A stretch of 64,000 nt of DNA from Wolfiporia cocos (taxonomy: Eukaryota > Basidiomycota > Agaricomycetes > Polyporales > Phaeolaceae): contig JACCLO010000005.1 of assembly GCA_029448655.1 (NCBI GenBank), positions 2,852,001 to 2,916,000 on the forward strand, written 5' to 3'. This document shows positions 1 through 12,554 of this stretch, piece after piece (within the stretch, counting starts at the first letter, position 1; every line of letters starts with the position of its first letter). Both the position numbers and the translations under genes were made by a program. The notes under the pieces are model-generated. The model had not been told where the DNA came from and searched no databases. It saw nothing but the letters and a program-made list of their open reading frames with translations.

Positions 1-1479
1 AAGCTGAACACGGGTGCATTGATCCCCTCCGTAGGTAGGACGCACTTGGAAACATGCATAGACTCTGTTTTGAGGCTGAGCCGCCGTCTTCTCAGGGCTC
101 GGAGGCTGGGGCGGTCTGACCAAAGAGGAACGTGCTGCCACTGTACCATGGTTTGTCACAGCGTTGAAGGTATGGGCAAGATGCAGACCCTGCTATTCTG
201 GAATCCTGAATGCTATTGTTTACAATAGTCGGGCTACAGACACATTGATACTGCATGGGCATACGGTGAGCTGGATGGAGGCAATACTATGGTAATGATT
301 GATATATTTTCCTGACAACAGGCACCGAGAAATATGTCGGCGAGGCTATCAGGCAGTCTGGGGTCCCCAGAGAGGATATTTGGATTACGACCAAGCTGCC
401 GTGCGTATTGTTTGCCCTGCATCAGATGCCAGAGCCTCACGATAGCCGTCAGTTCGCACCACCCTGGTCTCCGGACAGCCGAACAGTCTCTTGACGAGAG
501 TCTGAAAAATCTCGGAACCGACTACGTAGATCTCGTCGGTATCCACTGTTTTCACTGGCGGCTCACAGGGCTGACCTACTGTGGTCCTATAGTATCTTCT
601 CCACTGGCCGCAAGTGGTCGATTGGCCAGGTCAGCCTGTCAATGCCAGCGGTGGTAGGCTGCGATAGCTGACGCTTATCTTAGACGAGGACCCAGAGTTC
701 TCGGCGGAATTCAAGACACGCAGTAGTCCGACATTCAATGAGACTTGGGTCGGATTAGAGGAAATCTATGCAAAGGGAAAGGCAAAGAACATTGGTGTCA
801 GCAACTTCTCAGTTCAGAAGTACGTGGCACTCATGCAGTAATCCCCAATTTTGTGTTGATCAGGCGATACGTGCCACAGCCTCGAGAAGCTCCTCGCGAC
901 CGCGAAGGTTGTGCCTGCAGTCAATCAAGTCGAGTGAGCATCTTCTGCCTTAAGCTACATTTCTCTTCGTTCTTTGCGCTTACATCCGATCAACTCAGGC
1001 TGCACCCGTACCTCGCACAAGAAGAACTCAAAGCATACTGTGACTCCAAGGGCATCGTGCTCACTGCATACACGCCTACAGGTTTGTCCGCTTCCTTGAT
1101 CTCCGGCGGACCATGAGACGATGAACCTTACCCCTGCAACGTGCAGGATACAACACCGTGCGCTCGGACCCACTCATCGTGGAGCTTGCACGCAAGTACA
1201 ACGTGACACCTGCACAAATCATTCTCGCGTGGCACAACTCACGAGGCGTCGTCGTCGTGCCCAAGAGTTCCGACGCGCAGAGGCAGAGGGACAACCTGAA
1301 CGTGCGTGTGCCTGTCTGGTGCTATCTAACACTAAGCTGACGGTGTTTTGCAGCTCCCGAATGTTGCGCCCGAGGACCTGAAGCGCATTTCTGCGCTTGA
1401 CAGGAACGAGCGGCTGTGCAACAAGGCTGATCCTGACGGCAAGGTATACGGATGGACCTACGAGCAATTGGGTTGGTGA
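1..1479 (+). CDS. Aldo/keto reductase (glycerol dehydrogenase/aldose reductase type), 5' partial
   Basis: NAD(P)H-dependent carbonyl reductase of the AKR superfamily, expected in the cytosol. The window opens inside exon 1, at a segment reading [11 protein letters not shown], so only about ten N-terminal residues are missing. Spliced exons give the family blocks in order: [11 protein letters not shown] (catalytic Asp and Tyr), ITTKLP (catalytic Lys), YLLHWP (catalytic His), GVSNFS, AVNQVE, LHPY, and a C-terminal cofactor loop reading VVPKSSD. Introns are short; one splits the AYG motif and another lies just before YLLHWP. The stop is TGA after a C-terminal EQLGW. The substrate cannot be read from sequence; similarity is to the Gcy1/Ypr1 and xylose-reductase group. 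No sign of damage. Confidence 0.9.
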
Positions 1480-2199
1480 GAAATACCAGCAAGACTAAAA
1501 CCAGCAGCGAAGATCATTGCGGGGATGTACGATATTGTGTGTGTTGTCCGAATATGAATATCAAATGAGCAGTTTCACCATTCACACAAAACAAGCTTTA
1601 AGCGCTTCTGATAAGCGTCTCTGATCAAGGTTGGGTGTTCCGACTGCTTTGAATAGATGGGTTGTCGTTGATCCAGCAGATGGCAGCACTGATATACACT
1701 CTCCGTTGCCTTTGTCCGCATCCATCTCTGGTTATCCATTGAGTCTGGAAATAACCATCGGTCTCGATCAGCGGTAAGTCATCCGGAAATCTAAACAGCT
1801 CGCCGTGCTGACAATGACTAACTCCATCAGTTTCGCCCGTTCCTGCAGCCAATCGGCCCTCAGATGCGGTTTTGCACCTGAACGAGTTATCTAGCTCCCA
1901 GGCGTCTGGGGAAATGGTTAAGAGCGTTGAAACCCTCTACCCTACCTCAACCCCGTACCCTGCACAAGAGTTGAAGACAGTTTCAGCACAGTGGCGGCGC
2001 TATCAAGAAGCCATACACTATCTGCGATCGTATTCCAGGTGACCTTTGGGTTTGCTGTGGGTACTAGCCGCCCCCGCGCATGGATACCGCACGACTACCC
2101 CGTGCCCAGGTGCCGTTGTCAAAGGGTGGCTTGATGCCCCTTCATGATATAAAGAGTCCTCTGCCTTGCCACTCATTAAGCTGCTCACTGACTCAAACA
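1480..2199 (+). promoter_or_regulatory. Intergenic region with TATA box of the 14-3-3 gene
   Basis: No convincing gene in this 720 bp interval. It holds the 3' flank of the aldo/keto reductase and the promoter of the downstream 14-3-3 gene. A clear TATAAAG at 2148-2154 lies about 50 bp before the chosen ATG at 2200, which supports that start. Confidence 0.55.
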
Positions 2200-3094
2200 A
2201 TGTCTCCAGTAAGCCACAGACACTTTTTGAGAACCCGATCTAACTCAGAAAAGGTCAACATAACGGTCTCGCGCCTTGATAGTCTGCTCCTTGCAAAGAT
2301 CGCTGATCAGGCGGAGCGATATCATGGTATGATTCTGCATAAACAGCGCAGCTGGAAGCTAATCAGTCGTTATAGACGTAATTGCGCAGATCAAGAATAT
2401 TATAACATGCACTGATGCTCAGCTTACCGTCGAAGAGCGCAATCTCCTCTCGATCGCCTACAAGAACATCACGGCTTCGCACCGCACCAGTTGGCGGACT
2501 ATCGATGCTATGCAGAAGACCGCTGCAAGAAATGCCTCGTGGCAGGAGGTGTTGCTTATGCGGCGACAGAAGGAACTCATTGAGCGCGACCTTACCGAGA
2601 CTTCCAAAGAAGTGGTCGAGCTGCTCGAGCGTTTTCTCATACCTGCCGCGAACCCGGGAGAAGAGAAAGTTTTCTATTGCAAGATGTGAGTGCTAGAGCT
2701 TGCAGTCTCGCTGCGCAGTAGTTTCATTTCCGTGGTGCACAGGAGAGGCGACTACTACCGATATCTCGCGGAAATGTCGCGGAACCCAGCACGCGACCAG
2801 TATGCCACGACTTCACTGGATGCTTACAAGTTTGCCTACAAGCATGCCCTCAGCACACTAGACCCGGCGCATCCGACTCGGCTAGGACTCGCTCTCAATT
2901 TTGCGGTGTATTACCACGATATTTGCTCAAGTCCTGAGCGTGCTTGTTTCCTGGCCAAACACGCCTTGGACGAGGCGGTGGCTGTCGCTTCCGACCCTAC
3001 ATTCTCAGTACAGAGCTTAGAGGATTCCTTGATGATCTTGCAACTGTTGAAGGATGATCTACTACTCTGGTCTGGAGAGATTGCAGAGTCATAG
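2200..3094 (+). CDS. 14-3-3 family phosphoprotein-binding adaptor, diverged
   Basis: A dimeric adaptor that binds phosphoserine/phosphothreonine peptides in the cytosol and nucleus. After a short non-conserved leader the protein reads LLAKIADQAERYH, then VEERNLLSIAYKN, TSWR, GDYYRYLAEM, and the C-terminal signature blocks around LALNFAVYY and DSLMILQLLKDD. The pocket residues equivalent to human zeta Lys49, Arg56, Arg127 and Tyr128 are all present. Short introns interrupt the frame, one right after AERYH and one before RGDYYRY. Many usually invariant positions differ, and the acidic C-terminal tail is short, ending SGEIAES. This is probably a second, fast-evolving paralog and not the main housekeeping 14-3-3. 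The ATG is chosen by the TATA box at 2148. Confidence 0.88.
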
Positions 3095-3309
3095 CACGCC
3101 GTTGGCACAGGAAGTTCGTTACAACCACGCGCACATTGTAGGCTCATGCACTGTGTAGTACTTAACAGTATAGTTATATGCATGGTGTACAGATGTATGG
3201 ATATAGTCTCCTGCGTTACATAAACATGGCGCGGTATTCAAACTCTCTCCGGCGTTTACCGTTTGGGTACACAAGATCTAATAATATTCCTATTCTCACT
3301 AAACAGCAC

Positions 3310-3381
3310 GGCCGCGTGGCGAAATGGCATCGCGTCTGACTACGAATCAGGAGATTGCAGGTTCGAGACCTGCCGCGGTCA
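3310..3381 (+). tRNA. tRNA-Arg (anticodon ACG)
   Basis: A 72-base cloverleaf without intron. The 7-bp acceptor stem (GGCCGCG with CGCGGTC, one G-T pair) is followed by T-G, a 3-bp D stem, a 5-bp anticodon stem with loop CTACGAA, a 5-base variable loop, the T arm GCAGG-TTCGAGA-CCTGC and discriminator A. The anticodon ACG would be read as ICG after A34 deamination. Two T5 runs (3385-3389 and 3392-3396) directly downstream serve as RNA polymerase III terminators. Confidence 0.95.
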
Positions 3382-3383
3382 AT

Positions 3384-3396
3384 CTTTTTGCTTTTT
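3384..3396 (+). terminator. RNA polymerase III terminator of tRNA-Arg
   Basis: Two consecutive runs of five T residues separated by GC begin a few bases after the tRNA discriminator base, the usual Pol III termination signal. Confidence 0.8.
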
Positions 3397-3970
3397 CTCT
3401 CAAGTCATAACGCGCCGTTAGGTGATGACAGCCACAGAACTGTCAAGAGGCGTGTGGCTGATTTCGCGTAAATGTTCGGCCTCTCACTTGTGCCTATAGC
3501 GTACGTACATGCTGTCCGCAGCTGCCGCATTTCATCCACACATTGCAAGGGTGAAAAAAGGTCCGCGCGGACCCCGTCAGGGCCAGCGACGCCATAGACG
3601 GAAATGAACCGAGGACAAATGCGTCGGCCCAGGAGTCCAACCGGATGCATCGGATCTTCGACCCCTGCCGTGGTCATTGTTAGAGGCTTGCTACCGTTTT
3701 CAGTTCTTCAGCTTCATCCTGAGCGTGCGGAGATCTTTCTCTGCATCTTTTCTGCATTTCTCGGCTCGGAATCATACAAGCGCCCGTAATCACCAAAGGT
3801 GCCCGTATGATTGACTTTGACCGATGCACCGACGTGCGGAAATCCTAGCTGCACATGACGGTATTGAGCGAGGCTGATGTTCCTGTATGTACTGAATATC
3901 CAATATGTATTTTGATTGCACATTTTCATTCTCGTTCATAAATCTGTAGAGGATACAGTATGTCCCAGCT
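3397..3970. other. Intergenic region, no gene seen
   Basis: This 570 bp gap lies between the tRNA and the 3' end of deoxyhypusine synthase. Short open frames here have no recognisable domains. Nothing else is supported. Confidence 0.5.
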
Positions 3971-5321
3971 CTACAAACTTTGTGCAACATCCTGAGCAAA
4001 TGTGGCAGCAACCAACATCGGGAATACGAGCGTGGCATCCGCAAACACCTATTCAGACGCGTAATAGGTCGATTGCAGCCTGCGACTGCAACAGGAGGCA
4101 CGCACCTTGACTGATTCAGCACCAGCGCGGATCTTGCCCCATGAGACAGCTTCGTCTGGCCGAGCACCAGAATCCGAGCCATCAAATTCTTGTCCTGTGT
4201 TCTACGCAAAGTTAAGTAGTGTTCTTGGATTCACAGTGTGACACGTACAATGTAGACCGAATAGTCAGCTCCATTACGCTGTCCAATAACGATGAGGAGA
4301 AACTATGTGGCTCCAAAGAGGCAACGCGTACGATCAACATGGCATTGGCAATTTGGTGTTTGCATACACCTCCGCCGAGGATGATCATGCCAGCTTTCTT
4401 GGATTGTCGAGCCAGCTCATTCAGAGAGCGGATATCACGGACAATGTCGACAATGAGCCCAGGCGAGCGGAATGAGTGGAAGTACAGCATGTCTCCCAGA
4501 GAGCCATCAGTCAGGGCCGGACAGAATACTGGAATGTCATTCTGCGCATGTTCCTTTAGCATTTGTAGCAATCGGGGCGCATGAGCAATTGTGTATTCAC
4601 TTTGTAGGCCCAATAATACACAGATTCCTCGTTATTGATCTCCTTGCCTAGTCTTCTTATGAAAGAACTTGGCGTCCACACCTCACCAGTCTCCTTCTGC
4701 TCCGCAAGCATTGTGTCCAAAATGGGCGTCAACCAATCTTCAAACTTGCAGTAGTTGTCATTGGGCACAATTAGGTTTCCAATCCGGTTCATTCCCCTGC
4801 GCCGCAAGTCTGCTCCGTCTAGATTGAAGTCAGCCAAGTACGTTTTGCCCAAGCACTTGATGAGGTCTTCCTCGATTCCGCCGGCGGTGGTGACAAGTGC
4901 ACGGACGTGCTTGTGCTTCACGAGATGCAGGATGACCTCACGCAGTCCAGACGAGATGAGGTTGGAAGTGTATCCAAGGAATACATCGCAGCGTATGTTC
5001 GCCCTGACCTTGGAGTCCCGGAGCTCCTCAGACTCATCTTCCTCGATTGGTTCGTCCGAGAGGCGCCATTTCCGCTACAGTCCTGCCTGTCGGCAGATGA
5101 AGGGATCTTGGACCAGACAAGCTCACCATTTTGTTGACAATGTCTATCGCCTTGGCTAAGCTACTCGCTTGGAATCCGATGCGCTGGTAGCTCTCCAACA
5201 GCTGCTGCAGAGAAATCGGCTTATCGAAATTGGGGCCTTCCACAGACACAGCGGCCTCGGGTACTGGCTCAGAGGGTTTGAGGACCGCAGCCGATGCATC
5301 GCCTGGAGGCAAATTGGCCAT
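3971..5321 (-). CDS. DYS1: Deoxyhypusine synthase
   Basis: Transfers the aminobutyl group of spermidine, in an NAD-dependent reaction, to one lysine of eIF5A: the first step of hypusine formation in the cytosol. On the minus strand from ATG 5321 the exons read [10 protein letters not shown], then [86 protein letters not shown] and [13 protein letters not shown]. The last block contains the catalytic lysine region (SWGK). The protein ends with [18 protein letters not shown] before TAG at 3971. About six short introns all keep frame. Length and order fit the family. It is divergently transcribed from the Sec7 gene with only 256 bp between the two start codons. Confidence 0.95.
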
Positions 5322-5577
5322 TTTGCGTGTCTAATGCGAGGTTGAAGTTGCGGCGAAGAGTCGGCAAAGGTGAACGTTTGGACAGGGACAAATTTCGGGA
5401 TCCGGAGGACGTCACGGGTGATCGAGATAGTGCTGTGTTGACGCCCGGCGTCGGCGCATCTCGTGCGCGTGAACAATTGATCGCACTGTAACACCGTCGT
5501 CCGTACTCTCCCCCGTCGCCCGGGCTGCGCAATAGTGCGTTCTACCACCACTTGTCGCTCATCTGCCGACGTGGACC
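5322..5577. promoter_or_regulatory. Shared bidirectional promoter of deoxyhypusine synthase and Sec7
   Basis: A 256 bp gap separates two divergent start codons (5321 minus, 5578 plus), so both promoters must lie here or within the first exons. I see no clear TATA box, as is common for housekeeping genes. Confidence 0.6.
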
Positions 5578-8500
5578 ATGGACGCTGCTGAACTAGAAGG
5601 GGCTGCCTCTGTACCGTTGCCCCAGTCTCCCCCTCCTGACCAGGAAACCGACACTCTCGAGCATATTCCAATGGCCGAGAGTGACCCTGCGAACGAGAAT
5701 TATGCGCGGTCAATCGAGAGGGAGCTAGCGGCGAACGAAGCAGAGCATGCAGATGCTCAGGCTGCTGCCAACCGTAACGAACAACCTGGCATTCACATAC
5801 CGGACAGTACGACACCAGAAAGCGAACGTTCTACGTTACAGCACAGCGAACCTCGAGCACAGACCGACCCTGGCGCGTCAGCTGTGGATGCGACGGAAGT
5901 GCTGGCACCCGTAGCGACCTTACAAGGTGATCAGTCGGCTCCGCCAACGCCTCCTGCGAAGCCCGATGGCCCTATTGATCTGCCACCGCGACGGGACAGC
6001 CTCCCAATGGCGCCGGTTCGGAATGGTGCTCCAGGTCCTACGGCAGCTCAGGTCGCAGAGAAACGCATCAATGGACATGCTACGGGTCGTTCTAGCACTG
6101 CGACACCACCTCCCCGCCCATCTTCTGCCGCTTCGCATCGACGCTCCCTCACGATCTCAAAAGGTCACACTGTGTCGGTCGTCTTGATATCCTCTGCGCT
6201 TGAGACAATTGCCGCGTCCAGAGACGCGAAGCGTTCTGCGCCACTGCGGGAGAGCACGCACCGTGCCCTAGAGATGGTAAAGTCTGGGCTGGGAGGGGAC
6301 CGTCCTCGCGAGATCTTTGAACCCTTGCGTCTGGCGTGTGAGACTCGGAACGAGAAGCTCATGATTGCTAGCCTTGATTGTATATCGAAGCTCATCTCGT
6401 ATTCGTTCTTCGTCGAATCCTCTACGGACGCGCAACCTCTGCCCTCGCCTCCGCCTTCACCGAATCCCTCATCCCGTAACTCGATATCCAACGCGTCGCA
6501 TTCTCAGCTCCCTTCCATATCTCTTGTTGATGTTGTCGTCCACACCATAACGTCCTGTCACTCTGAGACGACTCCAGAAGCCGTGTCTCTCCAGATCGTC
6601 AAAGCGCTGTTGGCTCTAGTGCTGTCATCGACAATTCTCGTGCATCAGTCGTCATTGCTGAAGGCAGTCCGTACGGTCTACAACATCTTCCTGCTCAGTA
6701 CAGATCCTGTGAACCAGACTGTCGCACAAGGCGGACTGACGCAGATGGTCAATCACGTATTCACTCGCTGCAAGTTGGATACTCCGCCACTATCTCGGAA
6801 TAATTCTGGTACAACACTCCATACGAATGCTGAGAGCTTTTCGTTCCGGCGCACCACCACGCCACCACGTCGTGACTCCATGCCTCTTTCCCCCCAGAGT
6901 CCGCCTTCCTTGGCGAGACCGATTTCGCTTGCAGAAACGGAAGAGACAACGTCAACTCTTGTGAATGACGATCCGCCGAAAGCTAACGGGACCGCTGAAG
7001 ATGATGCTACTAGTCTTACATCGGCAACGGCAACCTATGAGGACCCAGTAGAGGGCACTCATGCAAACGGCAGAACTTCTGAAGGTTCGAACTCTATGCC
7101 GTATGTACTGTCACCATATAAAGTGTCAGCATCCTAACCCTGTATCAGTGTACCCTCCGAGGCTGCTAACAGTGAGACGATGCACGACGATGAACATGAC
7201 GTCCCAACGAGAGAACTTTCGACGAACGATCTTTTCATTAAGGACGCGTTCCTTGTTTTCAGGGCCTTGTGCAAGCTCACAATGAAATCGTTGAACACGG
7301 AGAGGTATGAATCTCGCCTTGCGCGGTATCATGAAAGCAGACAGAACTGATAACACAACAGTGAACGCGATTTGAAATCGCATGCAATGCGGTCGAAGTT
7401 GCTCTCTCTGCATCTGGTGCTCACCATCCTCAGCTCTCACATGCCCATATTCGTCTCGCCATCCGCGATCATTTACTCCAGCTCGTCGCACGAGGCCACG
7501 TCATTCGTACAGGCAGTCAATCAGTATCTGTGTCTCTGTTTGAGTCGCAATGCCGTTAGTCCTGTCCCTCAGGTTTTCGAGATCAGTGTAGAAATCTTCT
7601 GGCGAGTCATTTCAGGGTTGCGTACGAAGCTGAAGGTTGGTCCTATCATGAGCTGGACTGTGCTCTCAACTACCTGAACTTACAATGGTCTCTGCCTTCG
7701 CATCGTAGAAAGAGATCGAAGTATTGCTTCATGAGATCTTCATTCCAATCTTGGAGATGAAGACGTCGACTTTGAAGCAGAAGGCCGTGATCTTAAACAT
7801 GCTGCAGCGATTGTGTCAGGACCCGCAAGTTCTCGTTGAAATCTATCTCAACTATGATTGCGATAGTGAGGCAGTGGACAACATCTACGAGCAGTGCGTT
7901 CATTCGGAAGCCTTAGACATCCTTTATCGGGTAACTAACGTGTACGTATAGCTTAATGAATATAATAACGAAGATCGGGACGGCTCCCATTACCAACACA
8001 CAGCAGAAAGGAAGTGAGCCTGTTAGTCCTGGAGTGACATCCATGACAAAGACACCATATCATAACAACCCCATTCCACCATCACTCAGCACCACCGCGT
8101 TGGTAGGTCCAGGATCTGGCGAAACCGCGCCCGTGGCCTTGTCAGAACAACAACTCAGAAGACAGGGTCTGGAATGTCTCGTAGCTGTCCTGAAGTCGCT
8201 TGTGGCCTGGGGAACTGCATCTGATCATGCTCCTGACGCTAATAGTCGGCCGCAGATTGGCGAAGACATCCGCAGAGAAGTAGCAACCCCTGATACGTCC
8301 TCCGAGAAAATGTCTGCCCCCCTTAGCTTCGATCAGTCCAGACAGCCAACACCAGACGTGGCAGATGATCCATCGAAATTTGAAAGCGCGAAGCAGAAGA
8401 AGACCACTCTGCTCGAGGGTATCAAGAAATTCAACTTCAAGCCAAAGAGGGTACGCGTCCTGTTGCTTAGGCGTCCATTGATTATTTAGGCGTGTTTCAT

Positions 8501-11500
8501 AGGGCATACAATTCTTCATAGAGACAGGCTTCATCTCAAGTAACTCTCCGAAGGATATTGCCAAATTCCTGCTAGAAAGCGATGGGCTCAGTAAAGCGAT
8601 GATCGGTGAATATCTCGGTGAAGGGTACGTGAACTCCTTGTGAGCTGCATCAGGAACTACATGTCGCAATTGTAGCGACGAAGAGAACATCGCCATCATG
8701 CACGCATTCGTAGACATGATGGACTTCCGTAACTTGGCCTTTGTCAATGCCTTGCGCACGTTCCTTCAAGCGTTCCGACTGCCTGGAGAGGCGCAGAAGA
8801 TTGATCGATTCATGCTGAAGTTCGCGGAGCGGTATATCGCTGGTAACCCTCAGACACCATTTGCAAACGCAGGTAGGGGGTACGCGCGTGCATCCATCAC
8901 GATGAACTCACAACAGCTGTCAGATACTGCATACGTCCTTGCATATTCGATCATTCTGTTGAACACTGATGCCCACAACCCTCAGGTCAAGCGTCGGATG
9001 ACCTTAGCAGATTTCGTCAAAAACAATCGCGGGATCAATGACGGTGCTGACCTCCCCGGAGAGTTCCTCTCATCAATCTACGATGATATCGTCTCGAATG
9101 AAATCCGCATGAAAGATGAGGTCGAATCTCTTCCCCCAGTCATTGCACCTGGACCTGGCCTGGCCGGTGCTTTAGCGAATGTTGGCCGAGACCTGCAGAA
9201 AGAGGCGTATATGATGCAGTCTAACAATATGACAAACAAGACTGAAGTACGTCATGATGCTCGCCACCAGCAGTTCTTGCTCAATCGTTGTGTACAAAGG
9301 CTCTCTTCCGAACCTTGATGCGTTCACAACGCAAGGGCTCAAGGTCTGGCGATCAGTTCTTCAGCGCATCCCACTTCGTGCACGTTCGACCAATGTTCGA
9401 GGTAGCTTGGATTCCTTTCCTTGCTGGTATTTCTGGGCCTCTACAGGAAACCGATGATCTCGAAATCGTCGAGATATGTCTTGATGGCTTCAAGAGCGCC
9501 ATCAGGATCGTCTGCTTCTTTGATATGGAGCTGGAGCGGAACGCATTTGTCACAACTCTCACAAAGTTTACATTCCTTAACAATCTGGGCGAGATGAAGA
9601 CAAAAAACATGGAAGCCATCAAGGCATTACTAGACGTTGCTGTGACCGAAGGCAATCACCTGAGGTCATCTTGGCGAGAAGTTCTAACCTGTGTAAGTCA
9701 GCTCGAGCACATGCAGCTGATAAGCAGTGGCGTCGAGTTGCCGGACACAGGGAAGAAGAAGTACGTGCTGCTATTTCACGACTGAAGAAGTGCTGACTTA
9801 GAGACGACAGTCGTGTACGCAAACCACCTACTGAAGAGCTGGCTAATGAGAGCCGATCAACGCACATAACTGTCGCTGCCGATATGGTGTTCTCGCTGAG
9901 TCACTACCTATCCGGGGTATGTTGCTTGCTTTCGGCAACGATCCGGAAACTCATGCTTTTGTCAGACGGCTATTGTCGAGTTTGTTCGCGCATTGTGTGA
10001 TGTGTCGTGGGAGGAAATCCAATCTTCTGGTCTATCTCAACATCCTCGACTATTCAGTCTTCAGAAGTTGGTGGAGATATCTTACTACAACATGAGTCGG
10101 ATTCGTTTGGAATGGTCAAATCTATGGGAGATCCTTGGTGACCACTTCAACCAGGTGAAGCAAGCCTGCCAATCTGCATGCGCTTATTCTAATATGGGTA
10201 TATAGGTCTGTTGTCACAACAATCCCCACGTTGGATTTTTCGCCCTCGATGCCCTACGACAGTTGGCCATGCGTTTCCTAGAAAAGGAAGAGCTCCCGCA
10301 CTTCAAATTCCAGAAGGACTTCCTGAGACCTTTTGAGTACACCATGATTCATAACTCAAATCCCGACATACGTGACATGGTTTGTACTCGTAGATGCATG
10401 CTTAGGGAGCTATCTGACGTAGTATTCGCTAGGTTTTGCAATGTCTACAACAGATGGTGCAAGCACGTGTGGGTAACATGCGGTCCGGCTGGCGAACAAT
10501 GTTTGGCGTCTTTTCGGCAGCCTCAAAAGTGCCAACAGGTATGGTGACTATGAGAAAGCTGATGCGAGTGCTAATTTGCACCGTAGAACGCATAGTGAAC
10601 TCAGCATTTGAGATCGTCACTCGGCTGAACAAAGAGCATTTCTCCGCCATCGTCCGACATGGTGCCTTCGCAGATTTGACAGTCTGTATAACCGACTTCT
10701 GCAAAGTCAGCAAATACCAGAAGATCAGCCTACTAGCCATCGCCATGTTGCGTGGCATCATACCCATCATGGTGAACTCACCGGACTGTGGCCTCAACGT
10801 ACCTGAAAACCAGGCCGATCGCACCGTTGACGACCCCATGATCCGTTTCTGGTTCCCTGTCCTGTTCGGCTTCTACGATGTTATCATGAATGGGGAGGAT
10901 CTTGAAGTACGACGCTTGTCAGTGGTGTCTCAGTCTTTTTCACTATTGCCGAGTATTGACGTGAAATGCGAAGGGCCCTCGATTCGCTCTTCACTACATT
11001 GAAGACCTATGGCTCGACATTCCCAGTCGACTTTTGGGACACTGTCTGCCAAGAGCTTCTGTTCCCTATCTTTGCTGTATTGAAGTCAAGTCAAGACCTA
11101 TCGCGATTCAGCACTCAGGAAGATATGAGCGTGTGGCTCTCGACCACCATGATCCAGGCTCTTCGAAATTTGATAGATCTGTACACGTTCTACTTCGAGA
11201 CATTAGAACGCTTCCTCGATGGGCTGCTGGATCTCCTTTGTGTGTGCATTTGTCAAGGTAAGCATATTGCCACTTGGACAGCGGCTCGCTGCTGATGCAC
11301 TTCCATAGAGAATGACACTCTCGCTCGTATTGGGACAAGTTGCTTGCAGCAATTACTGGAGAGCAATGTGAAGAAGCTCAGCTCTCCGCGATGGGAACGA
11401 GTGGCGACAACCTTTGTCAGGTTGTTCAGGACAACCACACCCCATCAGCTTTTCGACGAGAGTTTGCGGGTAGAGATCGACGGCAGTTCTACGGATCTGC

Positions 11501-12420
11501 CTGATTCCAATGGTACGACCAGAGTTGATAATTTGGGGCATGACTCAGATGTGCATACCACAGAATCTAGCAACGGTCAAGCGATGGTGCCAGCGCCCCT
11601 GTCACCAAATGCTGACAAGATTCGCAAGGACGCCAACGTCACTTTGGCCGATCGTCGCCGAATTTTCAGGCAAATAATCGTCAAATGTGTTCTCCAGCTG
11701 CTGCTCATCGAGACGATGAATGATCTTCTGCGCAATAAAGAGGTGTACGATACTATTCCTCCAGAACATCTCTTGCGCTTGATGGGCGTGCTAGACCACA
11801 GCTATCAATTCGCGAGGATGTTCAATGAGGACAAGGAGCTCCGCACAGGCTTGTGGAAAGTTGGTGGGTCATATCATGGTTGCAAAATGAGCGCGCTATC
11901 TGAAATTCGTGCTAGGTTTCATGAAACACTTACCGAACCTCCTCAAGCAGGAGTCGAGCAGTGCCGCTACGCTTGTGCACGTCCTTTTGCATATGTACTA
12001 TGATCCCCGCCCGGCACATCAGGCGGCCAGACCACAAGTCGCTGAACGGCTCATGCCGTAAGTCTAACTTGCGACATATGGAGCATTCCTAACCGTGTCA
12101 TAGGCTGGGACTGGGCGTCCTAGGCGACTTCATCAAATTGCGTGTGGACACACAACTAAAAAACATAGCAGCATGGACGCCAGTCGTCGCAGAGATCATG
12201 CAAGGCTTTGCTCAGCTCGACGACAAGGCGGTAAGCGTCGCCGGCTGTTATAAGAACTCAGCTCACAGACTATCCTCAGTTTGCAAGATATCTGCCCGCG
12301 ATATACCCCTTGGCGACTGAACTGCTGAGTCGTGAACTAATGTCGGCGGAGCTGAGAGAAGCATTGCGGGATTACTACCGGCAGGTCGGATATATACAGG
12401 GCATTATGGAACGGTCATAG
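5578..12420 (+). CDS. SEC7: Sec7/BIG-type ARF guanine nucleotide exchange factor
   Basis: Activates ARF GTPases at the trans-Golgi by GDP/GTP exchange, driving coat recruitment and vesicle formation. The N-terminus is long, proline- and serine-rich and probably disordered. It is followed by DCB/HUS-type helical regions, including the block [15 protein letters not shown]. The catalytic Sec7 domain spans about 8500-9130 and starts [20 protein letters not shown]. It contains [12 protein letters not shown] with the catalytic glutamate finger, and [13 protein letters not shown]. Long helical HDS1-4 repeats follow (for example around 10700-11250 and 11600-12400) to the stop at 12420. Over twenty short introns interrupt the gene and the checked junctions stay in frame. 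Protein length of roughly 1,900 residues fits the large BIG/Sec7 group and not the small cytohesins. The 3' end faces that of Sla1, 134 bp away. Confidence 0.95.
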
Positions 12421-12554
12421 CATACATTCACCTTGTAAGATCTACTTATTATTATGCACGTTTTGTATAATCGTCAGTGTCTGGTATATTATCGCATTAA
12501 ACCTAGTATGGCGGCGCCAAGGCGCAGAGATCAGAACATATACAAGAATAGCGA

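Noticed and set aside
3590..3690. Possible second tRNA or tRNA relic
   Set aside because: A TTCGAC-containing segment followed by TGCCGTGGTCA recalls the 3' half of the nearby tRNA-Arg, but no acceptor, D or anticodon stem can be folded.
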